A stretch of DNA of 6,472 nt from Betaproteobacteria bacterium (GTDB lineage: Bacteria > Pseudomonadota > Gammaproteobacteria > Burkholderiales > Burkholderiaceae_E), in assembly GCA_016868095.1 (NCBI GenBank), contig VGHV01000141.1, positions 1 to 6,472 on the forward strand. The letters are read 5' to 3'. Within the stretch, counting starts at the first letter, position 1. Every line of letters begins with the position of its first letter. Shown here in pieces: positions 1-5,992 of this stretch. The position numbers were made by a program, and so were the translations under genes. The notes below the pieces were generated by a model that was not told the DNA's origin, did not search any database, and saw only the letters and a program-made list of their open reading frames with translations.

Positions 1-705
1 CCGACTGCTTGAGCGGTGGGTGATCTCGACCCGCTCGCCGGTACCTGCAAACATAACCGTGTGATCGCCAACAATATCGCCAGCTCGAATCGTCGAAAAA
101 CCAATACTTGCTTGTTTGCGAGCGCCCATATGGCCATGGCGTGCAAAAACCCCGTCGCTCTTCAAATCCCGACCGAGCGTTTTGGCAATGACTTCACCCA
201 TGGCAAGCGCGGTGCCCGACGGTGCGTCGACCTTATGCCGGTGGTGTGCTTCGATCACCTCAATGTCGTAGTCCTGATTCAAAAGCGAGGAAGCAATCTC
301 TAAGAGCTTGAGGGTGACGTTGACCCCAACACTCATATTGGGTGCAAAAACGATGGCGATCTGCGCTGCGGCCTGTGAGATCCTGTCTTTTTCATCCTCG
401 CTCAGTCCTGTCGTTCCGATCACCATCTTCACACCGAGCCGCTCACAAGCCTGCAAATGCGCCATGCAAGCCTGCCGCTGCGTAAAGTCGATCAACACCT
501 CGGCGTGCTTTAAAACATCGTCAAGCTTATCGCTCAGGGCAATGCATGTGGCTATGCCCTGGCTCTCGCCTGCATCGCGTCCTAACAAGGGGTGAGAACT
601 GATTTCAAGCGCGCCCACGAGTTGAGCGTCGTTTGCCTGATGAACCGCCTCAATAAGCATTCGTCCCATTCGGCCCGCAGCGCCGGCAATGGCAATTCGC
701 ATCAT
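1..705 (-). CDS. dapB: 4-hydroxy-tetrahydrodipicolinate reductase (DapB), C-terminus cut by window edge
   Basis: Cytoplasmic NAD(P)H-dependent reductase of the diaminopimelate/lysine pathway. It reduces 4-hydroxy-tetrahydrodipicolinate to tetrahydrodipicolinate. 235 residues are visible; the family is about 265-275 long, so roughly 30-40 C-terminal residues lie outside the window. Seen directly: the N-terminal Rossmann dinucleotide loop GAAGRMG (residues 8-14), DFT (73-75), GTTG (97-100), APNMSVGVN (from 121), and the catalytic block H154-H155-R-H-K158 followed by DAPSGTA. Near the edge are the conserved [18 protein letters not shown] and SSSR stretches. Three in-frame ATGs lie at 711, 705 and 702. 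The AGGAG just upstream is 1 nt from the first and 7 nt from the second, so 705 is preferred. The gene follows bamE by 17 nt on the same strand, probably in one transcript. Identity is very secure; only the start is debatable. Confidence 0.96.
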   Translation of the reverse strand, partial: MMRIAIAGAAGRMGRMLIEAVHQANDAQLVGALEISSHPLLGRDAGESQGIATCIALSDKLDDVLKHAEVLIDFTQRQACMAHLQACERLGVKMVIGTTGLSEDEKDRISQAAAQIAIVFAPNMSVGVNVTLKLLEIASSLLNQDYDIEVIEAHHRHKVDAPSGTALAMGEVIAKTLGRDLKSDGVFARHGHMGARKQASIGFSTIRAGDIVGDHTVMFAGTGERVEITHRSSSR

Positions 706-711
706 ATCCAT

Positions 712-720
712 GCTCCTTAA
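712..720 (-). promoter_or_regulatory. Shine-Dalgarno site of dapB
   Basis: Read on the minus strand the sequence is TTAAGGAGC, a strong AAGGAG core. It sits between the bamE stop and dapB. Its distance selects the ATG at 705 (7-nt spacing) over the ATG at 711 (1 nt). Confidence 0.7.
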
Positions 721-722
721 GA

Positions 723-1307
723 TTATCGATCGTTTGCGCGCGGCGGGCGATAGCCGGGTACCGCCGGGTCCTTCCCATCGTCGCTCGCAGGCAGGCTATC
801 TGCTTCCACACGTGCAACGCGCTGTTGCCCGTCAAAGAAAACTGTCACCCGCCGGGTGTCATGACGAAGATCGGGCCATTGCATCCGAAACACATAGATC
901 CAGCGATCGTCGCGAAAGCTATTGCTTAGCAGTGGTTGGCCCAAAACAAATTGCACCTGATTACGCGTCATGCCAGCTCGAATTTGCTCAAGCTGATCCT
1001 GGGTGATGTAGTTGCCTTGTTGTACCGTCGTGCGGTAGGGTGAAAACATGCTTTGAAGGCGGCTTCTTGCCCCAATATCTCGATCCTGATCAGCGGCCTT
1101 TTCAGTCGTAGCATCACGCCATGGCTCAGGCAGGGGATTGAAGTCCTTGAGGCTGCCACATCCGCCGAGTAAACCAAGCATGGCACCAACTAAGCACATG
1201 CGCACTGCGACAGGTACAGACTTGATGCTCGCCACAGGTGCATGTTGCTGAACCTTGGTGCAGTACATGCGAGCCGTTTGGATGATGGGCTGATCAGTCA
1301 ATGGCAC
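723..1307 (-). CDS. bamE: Outer membrane protein assembly factor BamE (SmpA/OmlA lipoprotein)
   Basis: Small lipoprotein of the BAM complex, which inserts beta-barrel proteins into the outer membrane; it acts on the periplasmic face. Seen: a hydrophobic stretch ending in the lipobox L-G-G-C, then a charged linker of about 40 residues, then the BamE core. The core runs from SPYR and QQGNYIT through [24 protein letters not shown] and RRVTVFFD. The chosen start is a GTG at 1307 because an AAGGAG lies 8 nt upstream (1316-1321), giving 194 residues with lipidated Cys50. An ATG at 1268 (181 residues, Cys37) has no clear ribosome site but gives a more ordinary signal peptide, and a GTG at 1205 would give a minimal one. 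The frame stays open upstream into fur antisense, which is not coding. Divergent from fur, as in many beta- and gammaproteobacteria, and upstream of dapB. The family is secure, the start is not. Confidence 0.9.
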   Translation of the reverse strand: MPLTDQPIIQTARMYCTKVQQHAPVASIKSVPVAVRMCLVGAMLGLLGGCGSLKDFNPLPEPWRDATTEKAADQDRDIGARSRLQSMFSPYRTTVQQGNYITQDQLEQIRAGMTRNQVQFVLGQPLLSNSFRDDRWIYVFRMQWPDLRHDTRRVTVFFDGQQRVARVEADSLPASDDGKDPAVPGYRPPRANDR

Positions 1308-1443
1308 AGTTGTTGCTCCTTCGGTTCCTGACTGGGTTGTAAAGTCGAATGCTAAGCCATTCCTGGCGCTTGGGTCTGCAAGGGTAATGACGAAGTTCAA
1401 GCGGCGAGCCAGTATGATACGGAGAACTTTTTGATGTCGGATC
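1308..1443. promoter_or_regulatory. Divergent control region between bamE and fur
   Basis: This 136-nt gap between divergent genes must carry promoters for both sides. On the plus strand a TATGAT (1413-1418), inside the near-palindrome GTATGATAC (1412-1420), is a plausible -10 about 25 nt before the fur start. No convincing -35 lies at the usual distance. On the minus strand the AAGGAG at 1316-1321 serves the proposed bamE GTG start, and TAGCAT (1349-1354 reversed) is a weak -10 candidate. I see no classical 19-bp Fur box. That the region is regulatory is inferred from gene orientation; the specific elements are tentative. Confidence 0.45.
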
Positions 1444-1884
1444 ATGACCACGCACCAAGAACTCAAGAGCATCGGCTTGAAAGCCACCTTGCCCCGACAG
1501 CGTATTCTCGCAGCCTTCCAATCGGGCCGCTTACGCCACATGAGTGCCGAGGATGTGCAGCAAGCTTTGTTGAGCGAGGACATTTCGGTCGGACTCGGCA
1601 CGGTCTACCGTGTCTTATTGCAATTCGAGCAAGCGGGCTTGCTGCGCCGAGCCAATATCGATTCGGGCCGTGCATTCTTCGAACTCGAAGAGGGCGAGCA
1701 TCACGATCATTTGCTGTGCCTCGATTGTGGACGCGTGGTCGAGTTCTTCCATGCGGAGATCGAGCGATTGCAAACCGAAATTGCCGAACAGCGAGGCTTC
1801 AGACTCGAAACACACAGTCTGGCACTACACGGTCGTTGCACACGGGAATCCTGTGAGCACCGCCCCTCTCGCGACCCCGTCTGA
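1444..1884 (+). CDS. fur: Ferric uptake regulator Fur
   Basis: Cytoplasmic iron-responsive DNA-binding repressor, 146 residues (E. coli Fur has 148). The N-terminal winged helix includes GLKATLPRQRIL (11-22) and the family signature TVYRVLLQFEQAGLL (53-67). All metal ligands known in Fur are present in matching spacing: H32, E80, H87 and H89 for the sensing site; H86, D88, E107 and H124 for the second site; and the zinc cysteines C92-x-x-C95 plus C132 and C137. These ligands and the E. coli-like length favour Fur over Zur, Mur or PerR, though specificity cannot be proved from sequence. An in-frame stop at 1432-1434 leaves ATG 1444 as the natural start; its ribosome site is weak (GGAG at 1421 is too far). 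It diverges from bamE, and its 3' end overlaps the next gene by 32 nt, so it probably heads a five-gene transcript. Confidence 0.95.
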   Translation: MTTHQELKSIGLKATLPRQRILAAFQSGRLRHMSAEDVQQALLSEDISVGLGTVYRVLLQFEQAGLLRRANIDSGRAFFELEEGEHHDHLLCLDCGRVVEFFHAEIERLQTEIAEQRGFRLETHSLALHGRCTRESCEHRPSRDPV

Positions 1885-3295
1885 GGATCTCTATGATGAG
1901 ATGTACCTCGCAAGCGGCGAGGTGCGTCCGCATTACGCGAGCTTTGCCCAATGGTTCGCTTCGCAGTCGGGTGACGCGATGGCGGTCAAGCGTGCCGAGG
2001 CCGATTTATTGTTTCGACGCATCGGGATTACTTTTTCTTTATCAGGCGATGAAGGTGGTACCGAGCGCCTAATTCCCTCCGATTTGATTCCACGAATCAT
2101 CGATGCCAGTGCATGGGAGTTAATGGAGCAGGGTCTTGTGCAGCGTGTGAAAGCTTTAAATCGCTTTTTGCACGATGTTTATCACGATCAAGCGATTCTT
2201 CGCGCTGGAGTCGTTCCCGCTGAGCAGGTGTTAGCGAATGCGCAATTCCTGCCGATGATGATGGGGCTAAATCTCCCACACCAAACCTATGCGCATGTGG
2301 TTGGCGTTGACATTGTTCGCCACAATGATGGCCGGTTTTTTGTGCTTGAGGACAACCTGCGCGTGCCATCGGGCGTGTCCTACATGCTGAGTAATCGCAA
2401 AATGATGATGAGGCTCTTCCCGGACCTTTTCCGAAGGGTTGGGGTTAGACCCGTCGAGCACTATCCGGCGCTCTTATTGCAAACTTTGCGTTCATCAAGC
2501 CTCGTTGATGACCCCACGGTTGTTGTACTCACCCCCGGTCGATACAACAGCGCTTATTTTGAGCATGCCTTCCTGGCCAAGCAAATGGGTGTTGAACTGG
2601 TCGAGGGTCAAGATCTTTTCGTTCGGCAGGGCGTGGTTTATATGCGAACCACCGACGGGCCTAGACGTGTGGACGTCATCTACCGGCGATTAGACGATGT
2701 CTTTCTCGATCCTCTCGCCTTTCGAGCTGATTCGATGCTTGGCGTTCCAGGGCTTGCAGCTGCTTATCGCCTTGGCGAGGTGGTCATTGCCAATGCCCTG
2801 GGCACAGGCGTTGCAGACGATAAGTCGATTTATCCCTACGTACCGGAGATGATTCGCTTTTATCTTGGCGAGTCGCCGATTCTGGAAAATGTACCGACCT
2901 GGCAGTGCAGGCGTCCCGATGATTTGAATTATGTACTTGCTCACCTACCTGAACTGGTCGTCAAGGAAGTGCACGGTGCAGGGGGCTATGGCATGTTGGT
3001 CGGACCCGCAGCATCGCGGGAAGAGATCGAGGTCTTTGAAAAAGTTTTGCGCGCCAACCCCTCCAACTACATTGCCCAACCCACGCTTTCGCTGTCAGCC
3101 TGTCCAACCTATGTTGCGCAGGGTGTTGCGCCACGCCATATCGATTTGCGTCCATTTGTTTTGGTGGGGCGTGATATCCGCATGGTGCCTGGCGGCCTTA
3201 CCCGCGTTGCGTTACGCGAGGGCTCGCTTGTTGTGAATTCATCGCAAGGCGGTGGTACGAAGGACACCTGGGTGCTTGAGAGGGAGCTGCCTTAA
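1853..3295 (+). CDS. Circularly permuted ATP-grasp protein (COG2308 type), putative peptide/amide ligase
   Basis: 480-residue protein of the circularly permuted ATP-grasp family. ATP-grasp enzymes activate a carboxylate as acyl-phosphate and join it to an amine; the substrate here is unknown. Visible family blocks: YDEM...GEVRPHY (14-28), FVLEDNLRVPSGVSY (163-177), LTPGRYNSAYFEHAFLAKQMG (226-246), YRRLDD (277-282), KEVHGAGGYGM (371-381, likely nucleotide-binding Lys and Gly-rich loop), DLRPF (431-435) and NSSQGGGTKDTWV (462-474). The start is a GTG inside the end of fur, preceded by GGGA at 1844-1847. An ATG at 1901 would delete the conserved YDEM segment, so GTG is preferred. The frame continues upstream through fur to 1610, but that part only mirrors fur in another frame. 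The stop overlaps the next ATG by one base (TAATG). Family identity is very secure; ligase chemistry is inferred from the family. Confidence 0.93.
   Translation: MSTAPLATPSEDLYDEMYLASGEVRPHYASFAQWFASQSGDAMAVKRAEADLLFRRIGITFSLSGDEGGTERLIPSDLIPRIIDASAWELMEQGLVQRVKALNRFLHDVYHDQAILRAGVVPAEQVLANAQFLPMMMGLNLPHQTYAHVVGVDIVRHNDGRFFVLEDNLRVPSGVSYMLSNRKMMMRLFPDLFRRVGVRPVEHYPALLLQTLRSSSLVDDPTVVVLTPGRYNSAYFEHAFLAKQMGVELVEGQDLFVRQGVVYMRTTDGPRRVDVIYRRLDDVFLDPLAFRADSMLGVPGLAAAYRLGEVVIANALGTGVADDKSIYPYVPEMIRFYLGESPILENVPTWQCRRPDDLNYVLAHLPELVVKEVHGAGGYGMLVGPAASREEIEVFEKVLRANPSNYIAQPTLSLSACPTYVAQGVAPRHIDLRPFVLVGRDIRMVPGGLTRVALREGSLVVNSSQGGGTKDTWVLERELP
3281..3286 (+). promoter_or_regulatory. Shine-Dalgarno site of the alpha-E gene
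   Basis: AGGGAG sits inside the last codons of the ATP-grasp gene, 8 nt before the ATG at 3295. It fixes the start and fits coupled translation across the one-base TAATG overlap. Confidence 0.65.
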
Positions 3296-4236
3296 TGCTA
3301 GCTCGCGTTGCTTCTGAGCTTTACTGGATGTCGCGCTATTTGGAGCGAGCCGAAAGCATGGCTCGCATTCTTGAGGTGTGCTCATCGATTGCGCTTTTAT
3401 CGTCCAAAGGCGAATCGCAAGACGATTTGGCGGTTTCCGAACCTTTGGTCATCACCGATACCGAGGATGCCTTTCGGGAAAGTGGTCGGGCTTTGCGTAT
3501 GGATCAAGTCGCCCAGTTTCTTGCCTGGGACGAGAAGCATCCCTCATCGATTAGCAATTGCATTCACGCATGCAGAGAAAATTCCCGTTCGGTACGAGGT
3601 GCAATTACCGCAGAGATGTGGGAATGCATCAACGATACCTGGCTGCAAATCCAGCAGCGCCGCAACCACATGCTTAATAATGAAAGTTCTCTGGACTCGG
3701 CTTTTTTTGAATGGGTCAAGGAACGCTCGCATTTATTTCGCGGCGTTACTTTTGCGACGATTCAGCGCGATCAGCCTTACTTGTTTATCAGGCTTGGCAC
3801 TTATCTCGAGCGTGCAGACAATACGGCGCGCATTCTTTCGGTCAAGACAAGACAGCGCGAGCAGGCCGATTTAGTTGCAGACTACTACCGCCTCGGAGCA
3901 GTCTTGCGCTCCGTTTCTTCGCTCGAGGCCTACCAGGATATTTATCGTGATGCGATCGATGCGGATCGAGTGGCTGAGTTGCTCATCTTTAGTGAGCGCG
4001 TCCCGAGGTCATTGAGATTTTGCGTCGACGAAATATGCCAGATTCTAGAGCGATTGCCTTCTCAAAGCGGCAGGGCAGCGAGGCGCTTGGCCGTGCAACT
4101 TCAGGCAAGACTTCGATATGGTGATCTGCAAGAAGTTTATGAGCGTGGTTTATATGATTACTTGGATCGATTTATTGAATATAACACTGAGGTTGGGATT
4201 GCGATTGGCCACGCTTACCTTGAACGACATGGCTAA
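3295..4236 (+). CDS. Alpha-E domain protein (COG2307/DUF403)
   Basis: 313-residue, mostly helical protein of the alpha-E family, which accompanies or is fused to the circularly permuted ATP-grasp enzymes. Its biochemical role is unknown; a partner or scaffold for the ligase is an inference. Two related motifs stand out: YLERAESMARIL (15-26) and YLERADNTARIL (170-181), each preceded by an aromatic/Arg run (YWMSR, FIRLGT). Between them is the conserved CRENSRSVRGAITAEMWE (93-110). No signal peptide or membrane segment is evident, so it is expected in the cytoplasm. Translation probably couples to the preceding gene: the start ATG shares one base with that gene's TAA, and a good AGGGAG (3281-3286) lies 8 nt upstream. 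A 26-nt gap leads to the next gene. Family assignment is secure; no enzymatic function can be read from the sequence. Confidence 0.92.
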   Translation: MLARVASELYWMSRYLERAESMARILEVCSSIALLSSKGESQDDLAVSEPLVITDTEDAFRESGRALRMDQVAQFLAWDEKHPSSISNCIHACRENSRSVRGAITAEMWECINDTWLQIQQRRNHMLNNESSLDSAFFEWVKERSHLFRGVTFATIQRDQPYLFIRLGTYLERADNTARILSVKTRQREQADLVADYYRLGAVLRSVSSLEAYQDIYRDAIDADRVAELLIFSERVPRSLRFCVDEICQILERLPSQSGRAARRLAVQLQARLRYGDLQEVYERGLYDYLDRFIEYNTEVGIAIGHAYLERHG

Positions 4237-4262
4237 GGTCATCCACCGGGCAAACGCTCCCC

Positions 4263-5120
4263 ATGGCTACGCTTAAAATTATTCACACAACCGAGTATCG
4301 CTACAGTGAGGCAGTGAGGCGAAGCGCGCAGGTCTTGCGCCTTACGCCCTCAAGCAGCCTCAATCAACAGGTCATCAACTGGCAACTTCATGCCCCAGGG
4401 TCCTTGCGCTCCTTTGTCGATGCCTATGGGAACCAGAGCCACCTCTTAACCATCGATGAATCGCATCATGTGATCGATATCAAGGCGCTCGGTACGGTTG
4501 AGGTCTTTGATCACGCAGATGGTGAAGCGCTCGGTCCTATACCGGCTGCTGTTTTTCAGCGCCCCACACCACTTACTGAATGCAGCCCCGAGATGCTCGC
4601 ATTTTTGGAGCCGCTTCGCGCGATGATTCGTGCGCGGCCCTTGTTCGGTCTCACCGATCTTGCCTCGGCTTTACTTGAGCGGATGCCCTACAGTCCTGGG
4701 TCAACCACGGTTTCATTCAGCGCAGCCCAAGCTTTCGAGGCCGCACGCGGCGTCTGTCAGGATCATACCCACGCCTTTATTGCTTGCTGTCGTGTGCTTG
4801 GCTTAGCAGCTCGGTATGTGAGTGGCTATGTGCAGGCTAGCGATCACAGCGCCTGGAGCGGCGGGCAGTCTGCTGAGGTGGCAAGCCATGCATGGGCCGA
4901 AGCCTGGATTGGTAATCGATGGGTGAGCTTTGATGTCAGTAACGCGAGAGCAGCAGGCTCTGGACATGTGAAGCTTGCCGTGGGGCTTGACTATCTCGAT
5001 GCCTGTCCTATCCGCGGTGTCAGGCTGGGCGGTGGTGATGAATCGATGAACGCGAGCGCCGAGGTTCAGCGTTTAGATGTGATCCATGCATCACAGCCTC
5101 AGATGGTGCAAAATCAGTAA
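4263..5120 (+). CDS. Transglutaminase-like cysteine peptidase of the ATP-grasp/alpha-E/Anbu module
   Basis: 285-residue papain-fold protein with an N-terminal bacterial transglutaminase-like region and a C-terminal transglutaminase core. The N-terminal part (about 1-85) begins with the typical IIHTTEYRYSEAVRRSAQVLRL. The core (about 125-230) carries the full triad: C165 in GVCQDHTH, H209 in SHAWAEAW and D224 in FDVSN. The conserved LGLAARYVSGY (179-189) lies between Cys and His. Such proteins can hydrolyse or transfer amide bonds; protease activity toward the product of the neighbouring ligase is inference. No signal peptide is seen, so it is expected in the cytoplasm. The start at ATG 4263 fits the conserved N-terminus, but no good ribosome site precedes it (only GGG about 12 nt away), which hints at re-initiation after the alpha-E gene 26 nt upstream. 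107 nt separate it from the Anbu gene. Confidence 0.9.
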   Translation: MATLKIIHTTEYRYSEAVRRSAQVLRLTPSSSLNQQVINWQLHAPGSLRSFVDAYGNQSHLLTIDESHHVIDIKALGTVEVFDHADGEALGPIPAAVFQRPTPLTECSPEMLAFLEPLRAMIRARPLFGLTDLASALLERMPYSPGSTTVSFSAAQAFEAARGVCQDHTHAFIACCRVLGLAARYVSGYVQASDHSAWSGGQSAEVASHAWAEAWIGNRWVSFDVSNARAAGSGHVKLAVGLDYLDACPIRGVRLGGGDESMNASAEVQRLDVIHASQPQMVQNQ

Positions 5121-5227
5121 CAAGGGCATGTTTTGCACTTAGTCGCGACATGTCTTTGCCATCGTGGCAGGCTAGTCTCAACCATCGTTGTACAAAGTCT
5201 TAACTCTTCATGTAAAGGTCCAGCCCC
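5121..5227 (+). promoter_or_regulatory. Intergenic leader before the Anbu gene
   Basis: This is the longest gap within the plus-strand gene run. It holds an 8-bp palindrome GACATGTC (5147-5154), a small hairpin TGCCA-TCG-TGGCA (5157-5169) without a T-run, and an AAAGG (5214-5218) spaced 9 nt from the TTG start at 5228. An ATG at 5210 is in frame with the gene but is followed at once by TAA. No convincing promoter or terminator is seen. The gap could hold a secondary promoter or an RNA processing site; that is inference. Confidence 0.35.
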
Positions 5228-5992
5228 TTGACTTATTGTGTTGCTATCGCGCTCGAGCAGGGCTTATTGTTTGCCTCCGATTCGCGCACCAATGCCGGTG
5301 TTGACCATGTTTCGAGTTTTTGCAAGATGTCGATTTTCGAACAATCCGGACAAGGAGCGATCGTCTTGCTCAACAGCGGCAACCTCGCAACAACGCAACA
5401 AGTTGTGTCACGACTTCGAAAACATGAAATGATCCACGACAAGGCGCTCACCGCGATGGATTCCTTGTTTTCGGTCGCAGAGTTGGTTGGTGAGACCTTG
5501 CGCGCTGTGATTTCGCACACCAAGGGCGAGACCGTTGGACAAAGCGATGTTGACTTCAGCGCAACCTTTTTAGTCGGTGGGCAAGTGCGTGGCGAGCAAG
5601 CGAGACTTTTTTTAGTCTATCCGCAGGGTAATTTCATCGAATCGACCGTCGATACGCCTTTTTTCCAAATCGGCGAGAGCAAATACGGTAAGCCGATTCT
5701 GGATCGAGTCATTCGGCCAGAAATTGCCATGTCAGAAGCGGTCAAATGCATGCTGGTTTCATTTGACTCAACCATTAAAAGTAATTTATCGGTTGGCCTT
5801 CCGATTGATTTGGCACTTGTCAAACAAAACGAGCTAAAGATTGCGCAACGTTTTCGCATCGATATCGATGATCAATATTTTCGTGATTTGCGACAAGGTT
5901 GGGGCCAGGGATTGAGAAAAGTGTTTAACGAGCTTCCGGTTCCTGACTGGCTTGCTCTCGATACCGCGGACCTAACTCAACCAGGAGCTTAA
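5228..5992 (+). CDS. Proteasome-type Ntn hydrolase, Anbu family (COG3484)
   Basis: 254-residue threonine peptidase homologue related to HslV and 20S proteasome beta subunits. Family members form ring-like or helical self-compartmentalised assemblies in the cytoplasm; substrates are unknown. The start is TTG, with T2 the presumed N-terminal nucleophile after methionine removal, so no propeptide is needed. With Thr as residue 1, Asp17 (in SDSRTNAG) and Lys32 (in FCKM) match the catalytic Asp17 and Lys33 region of proteasome subunits. Other family blocks, counted from Met1, are LLNSGNLATT (47-56), IGESKYGKPILDR (148-160) and SFDSTIKSNLSVGLPIDL (178-195). The length and C-terminal extension favour Anbu over the shorter HslV, and the company of ATP-grasp, alpha-E and transglutaminase genes is the classic Anbu context. 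A betaproteobacterial proteasome homologue (BPH) is the main alternative. Its last 68 nt overlap the convergent lysR-type gene. Confidence 0.92.
   Translation: MTYCVAIALEQGLLFASDSRTNAGVDHVSSFCKMSIFEQSGQGAIVLLNSGNLATTQQVVSRLRKHEMIHDKALTAMDSLFSVAELVGETLRAVISHTKGETVGQSDVDFSATFLVGGQVRGEQARLFLVYPQGNFIESTVDTPFFQIGESKYGKPILDRVIRPEIAMSEAVKCMLVSFDSTIKSNLSVGLPIDLALVKQNELKIAQRFRIDIDDQYFRDLRQGWGQGLRKVFNELPVPDWLALDTADLTQPGA

Noticed and set aside
16..595. Two 95-residue plus-strand open frames at the left end
   Set aside because: They are antisense to unmistakable dapB coding sequence and resemble no protein family I recognise.
1412..1420. GTATGATAC considered as half of a Fur box for autoregulation
   Set aside because: It lacks the extended GATAAT-type repeats of a Fur box; at most it is a -10 element.
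1308..1601. Open frame on the minus strand extending bamE upstream through the divergent region into fur antisense
   Set aside because: It lacks any BamE-like sequence before the signal peptide, has no ribosome site, and overlaps clear fur coding sequence; it is open by chance.
1610..1852. Upstream extension of the ATP-grasp frame inside fur
   Set aside because: The sequence is just fur read in another frame, with Cys/Ser-rich low-information content; family homology begins only near the YDEM motif after the fur stop.
1881..1895. GAGG followed 6 nt later by ATG at 1893, an attractive ribosome site
   Set aside because: That ATG is out of frame with the ATP-grasp protein and opens onto the wrong frame; the spacing looks good by coincidence.
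5188..5216. TTGTAC, 17 nt, TGTAAA as an internal promoter for the Anbu gene
   Set aside because: The -10 is poor, and a start some 7 nt downstream would leave the ribosome site at 5214-5218 out of the transcript.
5233..5523. 96-residue minus-strand open frame inside the Anbu gene
   Set aside because: It is antisense to the conserved N-terminal half of the Anbu protein and has no recognisable motif.
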